The notes below the pieces were generated by a model. That model was given only the letters and a program-made list of their open reading frames with translations. It made no database searches and had not been told where the DNA came from. From Rhodococcus sp. 14-2483-1-2 (lineage in GTDB: Bacteria; Actinomycetota; Actinomycetes; Mycobacteriales; Mycobacteriaceae), in contig NZ_NPFW01000013.1 in the NCBI RefSeq assembly GCF_002259405.1, forward strand, positions 310,001 through 374,000: a stretch of 64,000 bases of DNA. Reading direction: 5' to 3'. Made by a program: the position numbers and the translations under genes. Each line of letters opens with the position of its first letter. Within the stretch, counting starts at the first letter, position 1. Positions 43,563 to 51,562 of this stretch are shown here, in pieces.

Positions 43563-44564
43563 ATGACGGCTTACACTCATGACGCGCAGGTGAATCGTGC
43601 GGTCGAACACAACGCTGCGGCACGGTCGCGTCGACTCTCGGGGCTCGGTTTCGCGCTGCTCTCGGCGGCGTCCTTCGGGCTTTCCGGCTCGCTCGCCACG
43701 GGATTGCTCGACGCAGGCTGGACCGCCGGGGCCGCGGTGACCGCGCGCATTCTGCTTGCCGCAGCCGTCCTGCTGATTCCGTCGATCCTCGCGTTGCGCG
43801 GGCGGTGGAGCCTGCTGGCCAAGAACTGGAAGCTGCTCCTCGCGTACGGAGCCTTCGCGGTGGCAGGGTGCCAGCTCGCCTTCTTCAACGCCGTCGGCCG
43901 GATGGAGGTGGGCGTGGCGCTGCTGATCGAGTTCACCTCGCCCGTGGCCGTCATCGGCTGGATGTGGTTCCGGCACCAGCAACGTCCGGGCCGCCTGACC
44001 GTGGTGGGCGCGCTGCTCGCCGCAATGGGTCTTGTGCTCGTGCTCGACCTGATCTCCGGTGCCGACGTCGACACCGTCGGCGTGCTGTGGGCGCTGGGCT
44101 CGATGGTCGGTGCGGCCGTCTACTGGGTGCTGTCCGCGGACGAGAGCAACGGACTCCCGCCGATCGTGCTCGCCGGGGCAGGACTGCTCACGGGTGGGCT
44201 CATCCTGCTGGTCGCCGGACTGATCGGCATCGTCCCGTTCGCTGCCCCGCTCACCGACGTCACCTTCGTCGATGCCGTTGTGCCGTGGTGGGTTCCGATC
44301 ATCGGCCTCGGTGTCGTGACCGCCGCGCTGGCCTATGTTCTCGGGATCGCGGCTGGCCGACGTCTCGGGTCGCGGTTGGCGTCGTTCATGGGATTGATGG
44401 AAGTCGTTGCCGCACTGGTGTTCGCGTGGCTGCTGCTCGGGCAGGCACCGGCACCGATCCAATTGGCCGGTGGCGCACTGGTTCTGCTCGGCGTCGTCGT
44501 CGTCAAATCTGGAGAGCGTGCCACTGCGGACGAGCCGGTGGAGCCGCTGCAGAGTAGGCCTTGA
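43563..44564 (+). CDS. EamA/RhtA-type exporter (DMT superfamily), 333 aa
   Basis: About ten transmembrane helices in two EamA repeats (the first opening GLGFALLSAASFGLSG, the second around TVGVLWALGSMVGAAVYWVL). The VGVALLIEFTSPVAVIGW segment is conserved in RhtA/YdcZ-like amino-acid or metabolite exporters. It is divergent from a CGNR regulator, which is its probable controller. ATG 43563 fits the promoter; longer frames upstream run through the promoter and divergent gene. Confidence 0.92.
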   Translation: MTAYTHDAQVNRAVEHNAAARSRRLSGLGFALLSAASFGLSGSLATGLLDAGWTAGAAVTARILLAAAVLLIPSILALRGRWSLLAKNWKLLLAYGAFAVAGCQLAFFNAVGRMEVGVALLIEFTSPVAVIGWMWFRHQQRPGRLTVVGALLAAMGLVLVLDLISGADVDTVGVLWALGSMVGAAVYWVLSADESNGLPPIVLAGAGLLTGGLILLVAGLIGIVPFAAPLTDVTFVDAVVPWWVPIIGLGVVTAALAYVLGIAAGRRLGSRLASFMGLMEVVAALVFAWLLLGQAPAPIQLAGGALVLLGVVVVKSGERATADEPVEPLQSRP

Positions 44565-44572
44565 GCTGACGC

Positions 44573-45217
44573 TCAGCCGTCGACGCGTCCGAACACCACC
44601 GCGGCCAGGATGGTGTGGGCGCTGGCGATCACCGAGTCCAGCGGTTCGCGTTCGGGGGAGAGCAGCCACTGCTGGGCGATGGTGAGGACCGCACCCACCA
44701 GGCCCATGGCCAATGTTCGACGGTTGGGCCCGGCGAGCCCGCGGCTGGAACCGACCCCCTCGGCCACCTGGAGCACCGTCTCGGAGAACGAGGTCGTGGT
44801 CTTGCGGTAGAGCGCGTCGACGGTGGACGAGACCCCGAGAATCTCGACGAAGGCGATGCGCGCAGATTTCGGATTCTCGGCGACGAAGGTGAAGAAGCCG
44901 GTGAGAGCGGCTCGGAGAACCTGTTCGGTCGAGTCGGCCTCGGCGGCGGCACCGGCCAGGATGTTCTGGCGCATGGCGTCGGTTGCGCGGGCGTAGGTCG
45001 CCATCAGCAGGTCCTCGCTGTTGGTGAAGGACTCGTAGAAGTAGCGCTTGGTCAGGCCTGCCTCGCTGCACACCTTCTCCACGGTTGCCGTCCGGTAGCC
45101 GGTGGTGCCGAAGACCTCGACGGCTGCGTCGAGCAGGCGAACTCGACGCTCCTGCTGCCGCTGCTGCGGGTCGGCACCTCGGTAGGTGCGGCCGACTTCA
45201 CTGTGATGCGTGGACAC
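44573..45217 (-). CDS. TetR-family regulator, 214 aa
   Basis: N-terminal TetR helix-turn-helix: RVRLLDAAVEVFGTTGYRTA, VEKVCSEAGLTKRYFYESFTN. The C-terminal helical ligand domain has no recognisable signature. It is divergent from an SDR gene that leads an EthA-like monooxygenase operon, the same arrangement of a TetR repressor next to a Baeyer-Villiger monooxygenase as ethR-ethA in mycobacteria, though the sequence is not close enough by eye to call EthR. The start is uncertain; GTG 45217 gives a family-length N-terminus, and longer frames run into the SDR. Confidence 0.88.
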   Translation of the reverse strand: MSTHHSEVGRTYRGADPQQRQQERRVRLLDAAVEVFGTTGYRTATVEKVCSEAGLTKRYFYESFTNSEDLLMATYARATDAMRQNILAGAAAEADSTEQVLRAALTGFFTFVAENPKSARIAFVEILGVSSTVDALYRKTTTSFSETVLQVAEGVGSSRGLAGPNRRTLAMGLVGAVLTIAQQWLLSPEREPLDSVIASAHTILAAVVFGRVDG

Positions 45218-45290
45218 ACACAGATCTTGACACCGCTCGGTATCAGATGCAAAGTGTTCGCAGACAGGCATTCCGATGGAGGGGGAGCAC

Positions 45291-46157
45291 ATGGCGGCGT
45301 CGACGCTACGCAACAAGGTCGTTCTGATCACCGGAGCAGCACGGGGAATCGGTGCCGCAACGGCGCGGGCGCTGGCCGGACGCGGTGCCCGGTTGGTACT
45401 CGTCGACGTCGACGAGGCCCCGCTGCGAGAGCTGGCGACGCAGCTGAAGGCCGAGGCGTTCGTGGCAGACGTTCGGAACCTCGACGACATGCAGCGCGCC
45501 GTCGACGGCGGAATCGAGGCGTACGGCGGCATCGACTTGGTGCTCGCCAATGCCGGAATCGCCAGCTACGGATCGATCATGCAAGTCGATCCCGCCACGT
45601 TCCAACGCGTCATGGACATCAACGTGATGGGCGTGTTCAACACCGTCCGCGCCGCTCTGCCGTCGCTCATCGAACGCAACGGCTACGTCCTCGTCGTCTC
45701 CTCGCTCGCCGCGTTCACCCCCTGCCCCGGCCTGGCCGCGTACAACGCCAGTAAGGCTGCAGCAGAACACTTTGCGAATGCGCTCCGGCTCGAGGTCAAC
45801 TACCGAGGTGTCGACGTCGGCTCCGCACACATGGCGTGGATCGACACACCGATGGTGCAGGACGCCAAATCCGATCTCACCGCCTTCCAGGATCTGCTCG
45901 CGGTGCTCCCCGGCCCGCTGGGCAAGACGATGACCGTCGATCAGTGCGTCGACGCATTCGTCGACGGCCTGGCCAAGCGCAAGCGGCGCGTCTACGTGCC
46001 GCGGTGGGTGGGCGCGGCGTCGTGGTTCAAAGCCGTCATCACCTCGCGGGTCGGTGATCGCAGCATGCTCGAGCACGTGCCGACGATCCTGCCGAAGATG
46101 GACGAAGAAGTAGCCCGCCTCGGCAGGTCCGAGAGCGCTCGCAACAAGACCAGCTGA
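45291..46157 (+). CDS. SDR family oxidoreductase, 288 aa
   Basis: Classical SDR: LITGAARGIGAATARAL cofactor loop, VLANAGIASYG, catalytic Ser in VVSSLAAFTP, and YNASK. The long C-terminus with RRVYVPRWVG is typical of SDRs that accompany flavin monooxygenases in Rhodococcus and mycobacteria. The start at 45291 is fixed by GGAGGGGGA at 45278-45286. It is 26 nt ahead of the EthA-like gene; the pair could interconvert alcohol, ketone and ester. Confidence 0.93.
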   Translation: MAASTLRNKVVLITGAARGIGAATARALAGRGARLVLVDVDEAPLRELATQLKAEAFVADVRNLDDMQRAVDGGIEAYGGIDLVLANAGIASYGSIMQVDPATFQRVMDINVMGVFNTVRAALPSLIERNGYVLVVSSLAAFTPCPGLAAYNASKAAAEHFANALRLEVNYRGVDVGSAHMAWIDTPMVQDAKSDLTAFQDLLAVLPGPLGKTMTVDQCVDAFVDGLAKRKRRVYVPRWVGAASWFKAVITSRVGDRSMLEHVPTILPKMDEEVARLGRSESARNKTS

Positions 46158-46183
46158 CATCGGACATCGAAGGAATCTTTGAC

Positions 46184-47674
46184 ATGACTGCCGTATTGCC
46201 CTCTCCCGAGGTCGACGTCCTCATCATCGGTGCCGGCCTGTCCGGGATCGGGGCCGCGCGCCACCTCGGGCACGATCTGCCCGGCAAGACCTACGCCATT
46301 CTCGAGAGCCGCGGCGCGATCGGTGGAACGTGGGATCTGTTCCGCTATCCCGGGATTCGCTCCGACTCCGACATGTACACCCTCGGATACAGCTTCAAGC
46401 CGTGGATGGGTGAGAAATCCATCGCCGACGGCACCGACATCCGCAACTACATCGTCGAGACCGCGAGAGAAGCGGGCGTCGACAAGCACATTCGGTTCCA
46501 TCACAAGGTGATTGCCCTCGAATGGTCGAGCGAGCAGCAGTTCTGGACGGTGACGGCGCACCGTAGCGATACAGACGAGACGGTCACGATCACCGCGTCG
46601 TTCGTGTTCTCCTGCAGCGGTTACTACAACTACGACAAGGGGTTCACCCCCGAGTTCGCCGGTCAGGAGAACTTCGGCGGCCAGGTGATTCATCCACAGC
46701 ACTGGCCCGAGGATCTGGATTACTCCGGCAAGAAGATCGTCGTGATCGGCAGCGGCGCAACAGCGATCACTTTGGCCCCCAACCTGGCTCGCGACGCCGA
46801 GCACGTCACGCTGCTGCAGCGCTCACCCAGCTACATCCTCTCGCTTCCGTCGCAGGACCCGATTGCGCAGACCCTGCGCAAGCGACTGCCGAAGAAGTTG
46901 GCGTACAGCGTGACTCGGCTCAAGAACGTGTCCATGGCGATGCTCATCTACACCCTGAGCCAGAAGTACCCGGAGTTCATGAAGAAGCGGATCCGCACGA
47001 TGCAGGAGGGGTGGCTGCCGAAGGGATACGACCTCGACACCCACTTCACCCCGTCCTACAACCCGTGGGATCAGCGTCTGTGCCTGGTGCCCGACAACGA
47101 TCTGTTCCGTTCGATCCGCAAGGACGAGGTCTCGATCGTCACCGATCACATCGAACGCTTCACCGAAACCGGCCTGCAGCTGAAGTCCGGCCAGCACCTC
47201 GACGCCGATATCGTGGTCACCGCAACGGGACTCAACCTCTCCGCGCTCGGCGGTGCGCAGTTCCGCATCGACGGCAACGACGTCGACCTGCCCAGCACCA
47301 TGGCATACAAGGGCATGATGCTCACCGGGATCCCCAACTTCGCCTTCGTCGTCGGCTACACCAATGCGTCGTGGACACTCAAGGCCGACATGGTCTCGAA
47401 CTACGTGATGCGTCTGCTCGCGCACATGGACGAGAAGGGGTACAGCACGGTCGAACTCGAGCGCGATCCGTCCGTCGACGAAGAACCGTTCCTGGACTTC
47501 GCAGCGGGTTACGTGCTTCGAGCCGTCGACAACTTCCCGAGGCAGGGGAGCGAGACCCCATGGAAGCTGCGCATGAACTACTTCCGCGACCTGCCGGTTC
47601 TGCGGTACGGCAAGGTCGTGGACAAGGCCATGAAGTTCGGCCGTCCCCGGTCGAAGGTATCCGTCGGATCCTGA
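46184..47674 (+). CDS. EthA-like flavin Baeyer-Villiger monooxygenase, 496 aa
   Basis: Class B flavoprotein monooxygenase. The FAD site is IIGAGLSGIGAARHL, the NADPH site VVIGSGATAITLAPNL, and the BVMO fingerprint FxGxxxHxxxWP is present as FGGQVIHPQHWPE. Long stretches such as GGTWDLFRYPGIRSDSDMYT and YNPWDQRLCLVP match what I remember of M. tuberculosis EthA (489 aa), so this is a close homologue. It oxidises ketones to esters, and EthA also S-oxidises thioamide drugs. An AAGGA lies 9 nt before the ATG. Confidence 0.94.
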   Translation: MTAVLPSPEVDVLIIGAGLSGIGAARHLGHDLPGKTYAILESRGAIGGTWDLFRYPGIRSDSDMYTLGYSFKPWMGEKSIADGTDIRNYIVETAREAGVDKHIRFHHKVIALEWSSEQQFWTVTAHRSDTDETVTITASFVFSCSGYYNYDKGFTPEFAGQENFGGQVIHPQHWPEDLDYSGKKIVVIGSGATAITLAPNLARDAEHVTLLQRSPSYILSLPSQDPIAQTLRKRLPKKLAYSVTRLKNVSMAMLIYTLSQKYPEFMKKRIRTMQEGWLPKGYDLDTHFTPSYNPWDQRLCLVPDNDLFRSIRKDEVSIVTDHIERFTETGLQLKSGQHLDADIVVTATGLNLSALGGAQFRIDGNDVDLPSTMAYKGMMLTGIPNFAFVVGYTNASWTLKADMVSNYVMRLLAHMDEKGYSTVELERDPSVDEEPFLDFAAGYVLRAVDNFPRQGSETPWKLRMNYFRDLPVLRYGKVVDKAMKFGRPRSKVSVGS

Positions 47675-47711
47675 CGGGAATTGTTTCGGTTCGGGTGCGT
47701 TGGTTCTCGAT

Positions 47712-48371
47712 ATGAAAATTGGAATCATCGGTAGCGGATTCATCGGCGGCACCCTCGTTCGTCGGTGGGCAGCACTCGGTCACGAGGTTCGATTCTCGAA
47801 TTCGCGCGACCCGGAGACCTTGGCGGATCTGGCCGAGGAAACCGGAGCGACGGCGGTGTGGGCCGCCGACGCCGCGCAGGACGCCGACCTGGTGCTTCTG
47901 AGCATTCCGCAGAAGAACGTTCCCGACTTGGCCCCGGGAATTGTCAGCGCCCGCAAACCGGGAGCCCCGATCATCGAGACCAACAATTACTACCCGCAGC
48001 AGCGCGACGGGTCGATCGAGGACATCGAGGGTGGGACGCCCGAAAGTGTGTGGGTGTCTCAGCAACTCGGCGAGCCGGTGATCAAGGCGTTCAACGGAAT
48101 TTGGTACAAGCACCTGCTCGAGAAGGGCGTGCCGGCCGGGACCAGCGGTCGAATCGCACTGCCGGTCGCCGGGGACGACGACGATTCCAAGAAGATCGTG
48201 TTCTCGGTGATCGACGAGCTCGGATTCGACCCCGTCGACGGCGGAACCCTCGCCCAGTCGTGGCGTCAGCAGCCGGGAACGCCTTCGTACGGCAAGGACT
48301 TCGGAGTCGACGCCCTCGTCGAGGCGCTGGGTCAGGCGACCGAAGAACGCAGTGCGGAGTGGAAGGCCTGA
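47712..48371 (+). CDS. NADPH:F420 oxidoreductase-like Rossmann protein, 219 aa
   Basis: Rossmann fold starting at residue 1: KIGIIGSGFIGGTLVRRW, then EVRFSNSRDPETL and LVLLSIPQKNVPDL. The arrangement is that of F420-dependent NADP reductases (Fno) and their NADP-binding paralogues; the F420-binding C-terminal half (QQPGTPSYGKDFG) is less typical, so cofactor use is uncertain. It lies 37 nt after the EthA-like gene with no ribosome binding site. It may regenerate reducing power for the monooxygenase or act on its own substrate. Confidence 0.82.
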   Translation: MKIGIIGSGFIGGTLVRRWAALGHEVRFSNSRDPETLADLAEETGATAVWAADAAQDADLVLLSIPQKNVPDLAPGIVSARKPGAPIIETNNYYPQQRDGSIEDIEGGTPESVWVSQQLGEPVIKAFNGIWYKHLLEKGVPAGTSGRIALPVAGDDDDSKKIVFSVIDELGFDPVDGGTLAQSWRQQPGTPSYGKDFGVDALVEALGQATEERSAEWKA

Positions 48372-48379
48372 GGCCCTGG

Positions 48380-48661
48380 CTACTTGACGCGACCCTCGCG
48401 GAGTGTGCGCTCCGCGAGGTCGCGCAGAGGTCCGGTCAGGCTCGAATCGCCCACTCGGCACGAGTGCTCACCCACCGACACACTCCACACGAAGGTGTCA
48501 CGGGCGTTGGACTCGGCCGGATCGGTGGACTGCTGATCGGCGATGTACGGCTGCGCGGCCTCGACCAACGACTGCCATTCCGGCTCGTCGGTCTCGACGA
48601 CGCCGCGCTTGGACATCCCGGCGACACCGCCGGTTCGCAGTACCTCGATGCGCAGGCTCAT
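48380..48661 (-). CDS. Emfourin-type protease inhibitor, 93 aa
   Basis: A small protein starting RIEVLRTGGVAGMSKRGVVE, the N-terminal pattern of emfourin (protealysin inhibitor) proteins. It lies 10 nt after the stop of an M4 protease gene in the same direction, exactly the gene pair known for protealysin-like proteases. Emfourin binds the protease active-site cleft and blocks it in the cytoplasm. AGGGCAGATG context: no strong Shine-Dalgarno, translation may be coupled. Function inferred from family and pairing. Confidence 0.85.
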   Translation of the reverse strand: MSLRIEVLRTGGVAGMSKRGVVETDEPEWQSLVEAAQPYIADQQSTDPAESNARDTFVWSVSVGEHSCRVGDSSLTGPLRDLAERTLREGRVK

Positions 48662-48671
48662 CTGCCCTCGA

Positions 48672-49724
48672 TCACACCCGATCGTCGTTCGGCTTCGGTA
48701 GGGACTCGAGCCCTGTTGTCTTCACCCCCACGGTAGACCAACCCGTGGCCACGGCCCTCGCAACGTCGGAACCGGCTCCGAATCGCTCGTTCGCCGCCGC
48801 GATCGTGGCGGCGGAGAAGCCTGCGAAATCGACCGTCGGTGACAGTCCGCCGACCGTCATCGTGTCGAACCAGACCTGACCGACGCGGTCCCAGGCCGGA
48901 CCACCGAGCGTGGTGGCGGCAACGGCGAAGGCGCGGTTCGGGATACCGGAATTGATGTGCACGCCGCCGTCGTCCTCGGTGGTGACGACAAAATCGTCCA
49001 TACTCGCCGGCTGCGGATCCTTGCCGAGGACGTCGTCGTCGTACGCGGTGCCGGGCTCGAGCAGCGAGCGCAGCGCCTTTCCTTGAACGGCGGGCAGGAA
49101 CAGACCCTCACCGATCAGCCACGACGCATCCTCGGCGTTCTGCTTCGCGGTGTACTGCTCGACGAGTGCGCCGAACACGTCGGAGATGGACTCGTTCAGC
49201 GCGCCGGCCTGGTCCTTGTACTCGAGCGGGGTGGTGTACTGCGTGAAGCCGTGCGCGAGTTCGTGGGCGATGACGCCGAGCGAGACGGTGAACCGAGCGA
49301 ACACCTCGCCGTCACCGTCGCCGAACACCATCCGAGAGCCGTCCCAGAACGCGTTGTCGTAGTCCTGGCCGTAGTGCACCGTCGCGTCGAGGGGCAGCCC
49401 GCTACCGTCGAGACTCGAGTACCCGTAGACCTCGTCGAAGAATGCGTACGTGGCACCGAGGCCGTCGTACGCCTCGTCGGTCGCAGCGTCTCCGGTTGCT
49501 TCCTCGCCCTCGGCGCGCACCTGTCGGCCGGGGAGATCGCGAGTGGACTCGGCATCGGAAATCGTGCGCTCGAGCGTGCCGCCGGTGCGCGGAGCGATGG
49601 CGGTGCGAGCCTGCGCCACCTCGCGTCCGGCACGCATCTCACGATCGGCGAGCAGCGTGGCGCGAGCACCCGCACCCTGCAACCGCTCGAGCAGAAACGG
49701 TGGAACTACAGAATGAAACGTCAT
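48672..49724 (-). CDS. Protealysin-like M4 metalloprotease, 350 aa
   Basis: Thermolysin-family zinc protease: HELAH zinc motif at 154-158, third ligand E178 in ALNESISD, and catalytic His in GGVHINSGIPN. The N-terminus is a short protealysin-type propeptide, SVVPPFLLERL near residues 5-15, with no signal peptide, so the enzyme is probably cytoplasmic or leaves by a nonclassical route. The following gene encodes its emfourin inhibitor. The ATG at 49724 is chosen over the longer frame because it begins immediately before the propeptide motif and has AGGGGG upstream. Confidence 0.94.
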   Translation of the reverse strand: MTFHSVVPPFLLERLQGAGARATLLADREMRAGREVAQARTAIAPRTGGTLERTISDAESTRDLPGRQVRAEGEEATGDAATDEAYDGLGATYAFFDEVYGYSSLDGSGLPLDATVHYGQDYDNAFWDGSRMVFGDGDGEVFARFTVSLGVIAHELAHGFTQYTTPLEYKDQAGALNESISDVFGALVEQYTAKQNAEDASWLIGEGLFLPAVQGKALRSLLEPGTAYDDDVLGKDPQPASMDDFVVTTEDDGGVHINSGIPNRAFAVAATTLGGPAWDRVGQVWFDTMTVGGLSPTVDFAGFSAATIAAANERFGAGSDVARAVATGWSTVGVKTTGLESLPKPNDDRV

Positions 49725-49818
49725 ACGCGGTGACCCCCTAGGTCCGTGGCATGTCCGGTGGTAGTTCCCAGTGTGCACGACACCACCGACACATCTCGGT
49801 GAGCTCGGACGACACAGG

Positions 49819-50568
49819 TCAGCCGCGCATCGCCGACAGGTCGATTCCCTCCACCTCGCTGGGCGGTCGGATCGCCGTCAACGTCGCCCAGTTGCGGGCC
49901 AACAGCGATGCGTCGGAATCGTCGTCCTCGGCTCGGATCTCGTCGAAGCGAACGGTGACGAAATCCTCTCCGCGATCGCCTATTTCGGCCTGTACCGCGC
50001 CGTAGCGGGCCAGCGATGCCGGCACGATACCCGCCAACTCCGCGAGTGGAACGTCCGGAATGTTGACGTTGACGACCGCGTCGGACGGGCCGTGGGACAT
50101 CATCCATGTCACCGCGATACGGGCCACGTGCTCGGCCGTCGCCCAATGGGCAGGCTCCGTGGCGATCGACGACAGTGCCATCGCCGGAACCCGATGCGTC
50201 AGCGCCGTCAATGCGGCACCGACGGTGCCCGAATGCAGCACGGCGGCACCGGTGTTCGGTCCGTGATTGATACCGGAGAGCACCAGATCCGGAGAGTCGC
50301 CGAACGCCCCGCGGGTGGCCACGAACGCGATGAGAGCGGGTGACGCCTGCACCGCGTAGGCCGGTACATCGGGAAGGCCGGCGATGGCGACGGATTCGAT
50401 ACCGAGATGATCGTCGACGCCCATGCCGGTCAACGACGCGCTGGCCCCGCTGCGCTCCTCGTGCGGCGCGGCCACGACGACGTCGAGACCGGCCTCCACG
50501 GCCACCCGCGCGAGCAGGGCGATGCCCTCGCTGTGCACGCCGTCGTCGTTGGTGATCAGGGCTCTCAT
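49819..50568 (-). CDS. surE: 5'/3'-nucleotidase SurE, 249 aa
   Basis: Opens RALITNDDGVHSEGIALL, with the acidic DD metal site, followed by VVAAPHEERSG and LVLSGINHGPNTG, the defining SurE motifs. It dephosphorylates nucleoside monophosphates and is stress-linked in other bacteria. It is co-transcribed with the PfkB-type kinase upstream: the coding regions overlap by 4 bp (ATGA at 50565-50568), so a shared metabolic theme of phosphate transfer is possible. Confidence 0.95.
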   Translation of the reverse strand: MRALITNDDGVHSEGIALLARVAVEAGLDVVVAAPHEERSGASASLTGMGVDDHLGIESVAIAGLPDVPAYAVQASPALIAFVATRGAFGDSPDLVLSGINHGPNTGAAVLHSGTVGAALTALTHRVPAMALSSIATEPAHWATAEHVARIAVTWMMSHGPSDAVVNVNIPDVPLAELAGIVPASLARYGAVQAEIGDRGEDFVTVRFDEIRAEDDDSDASLLARNWATLTAIRPPSEVEGIDLSAMRG

Positions 50569-51518
50569 TTCTTGCCTGCCTTCTTGTACGGACGAACCTC
50601 CACCGACTCGGTGAGGCCGAGAACGAGGTCGCGTCGCCCGCTACCCAGGCCGCGCCGCGTGACGTTGGCAGTGCCCGCTCCGCCGCCGAGTCGCAACGCC
50701 TCCGGGACCGACAGGCCCTGAGCCAGCCCTGCGGCGATGCCTGCACTCATCGAATCGCCTGCTCCGTGGTGATCGACCATGCGCAGTCCCGGCGTGACTA
50801 TTTCGAGCACGTCGCCGTCCACCAGTGCCAGGGCCGGATCTCCTGCCCGCGAGATCACGACGACCTCCGCGCCGTCGTCGTGCATCTGCCGCATCGAGTC
50901 GATGAGGTGCGCCGGGTCCTCGGACTCGGCCCGGCCGTCGGCGATGAGGTCCTCGTGGCTGACCTTGAGCACCGTGAGGCCGCCGGCGAGCGCAGCGATC
51001 ATGGTCGGTCCGGACAGGTCGGCCACCACCGTCTTGCCCAGGGCGGTCAGGTCCGCGCACAGCCTCTCGTACACCTCGGGCGGAACGATGTCGTCTTCGT
51101 GCGGTCCGCCGAGGATCGAGACGTCGCTGCGGGCACCGGCGGCGAGGGCCGCGCTGAACAGGTCGTCGAGGGCGTGCCTGGCCAGCGGTGGTGGGTCGAC
51201 CGTGGCCAGGATTTCACGCTCACCGCTGCGGCGATCGTGAACGTACGAGCCGCTCTCCTGGCCGATGTCGACGGAGACGACGGAGATGCCCTCCCGCTCG
51301 ACGATGTCGCGCAGAATGCCCCCGATCTCGCCGCCGAACACTCCCGTCAGCGTGACGTCGAGGCCGAGCACCGTGGCCATCCGAGCGATCCAGTGGCCCT
51401 GGCCGCCGGCGTGCACGTGCAGTTCGGTGTTGCCGTTGGGAGCTTTGTCGAGGGTCACCGTCAACAGCGGGGAGGGGGCGAAGACGAGAGCACTGAGGTC
51501 ACGAGAGGAGGAGGGCAC
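50565..51518 (-). CDS. PfkB-family (1-phosphofructokinase-like) kinase, 317 aa
   Basis: Ribokinase-fold kinase: VFAPSPLLTVTLDKAPNGN at the N-terminus, HVHAGGQGHWIARMATVLG as the glycine-rich substrate segment, and HHGAGDSMSAGIAAGLAQG as the catalytic GAGD anion hole. The layout is that of 1-phosphofructokinase/tagatose-6-phosphate kinases, although the usual GGK of FruK reads GGQ. The sugar phosphate substrate is uncertain. It leads the operon with surE. Confidence 0.9.
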   Translation of the reverse strand: MPSSSRDLSALVFAPSPLLTVTLDKAPNGNTELHVHAGGQGHWIARMATVLGLDVTLTGVFGGEIGGILRDIVEREGISVVSVDIGQESGSYVHDRRSGEREILATVDPPPLARHALDDLFSAALAAGARSDVSILGGPHEDDIVPPEVYERLCADLTALGKTVVADLSGPTMIAALAGGLTVLKVSHEDLIADGRAESEDPAHLIDSMRQMHDDGAEVVVISRAGDPALALVDGDVLEIVTPGLRMVDHHGAGDSMSAGIAAGLAQGLSVPEALRLGGGAGTANVTRRGLGSGRRDLVLGLTESVEVRPYKKAGKK

Positions 51519-51562
51519 CGACTGTGCATGCCCGAAATGTCAGGTCCGAAACGACGAGCACG

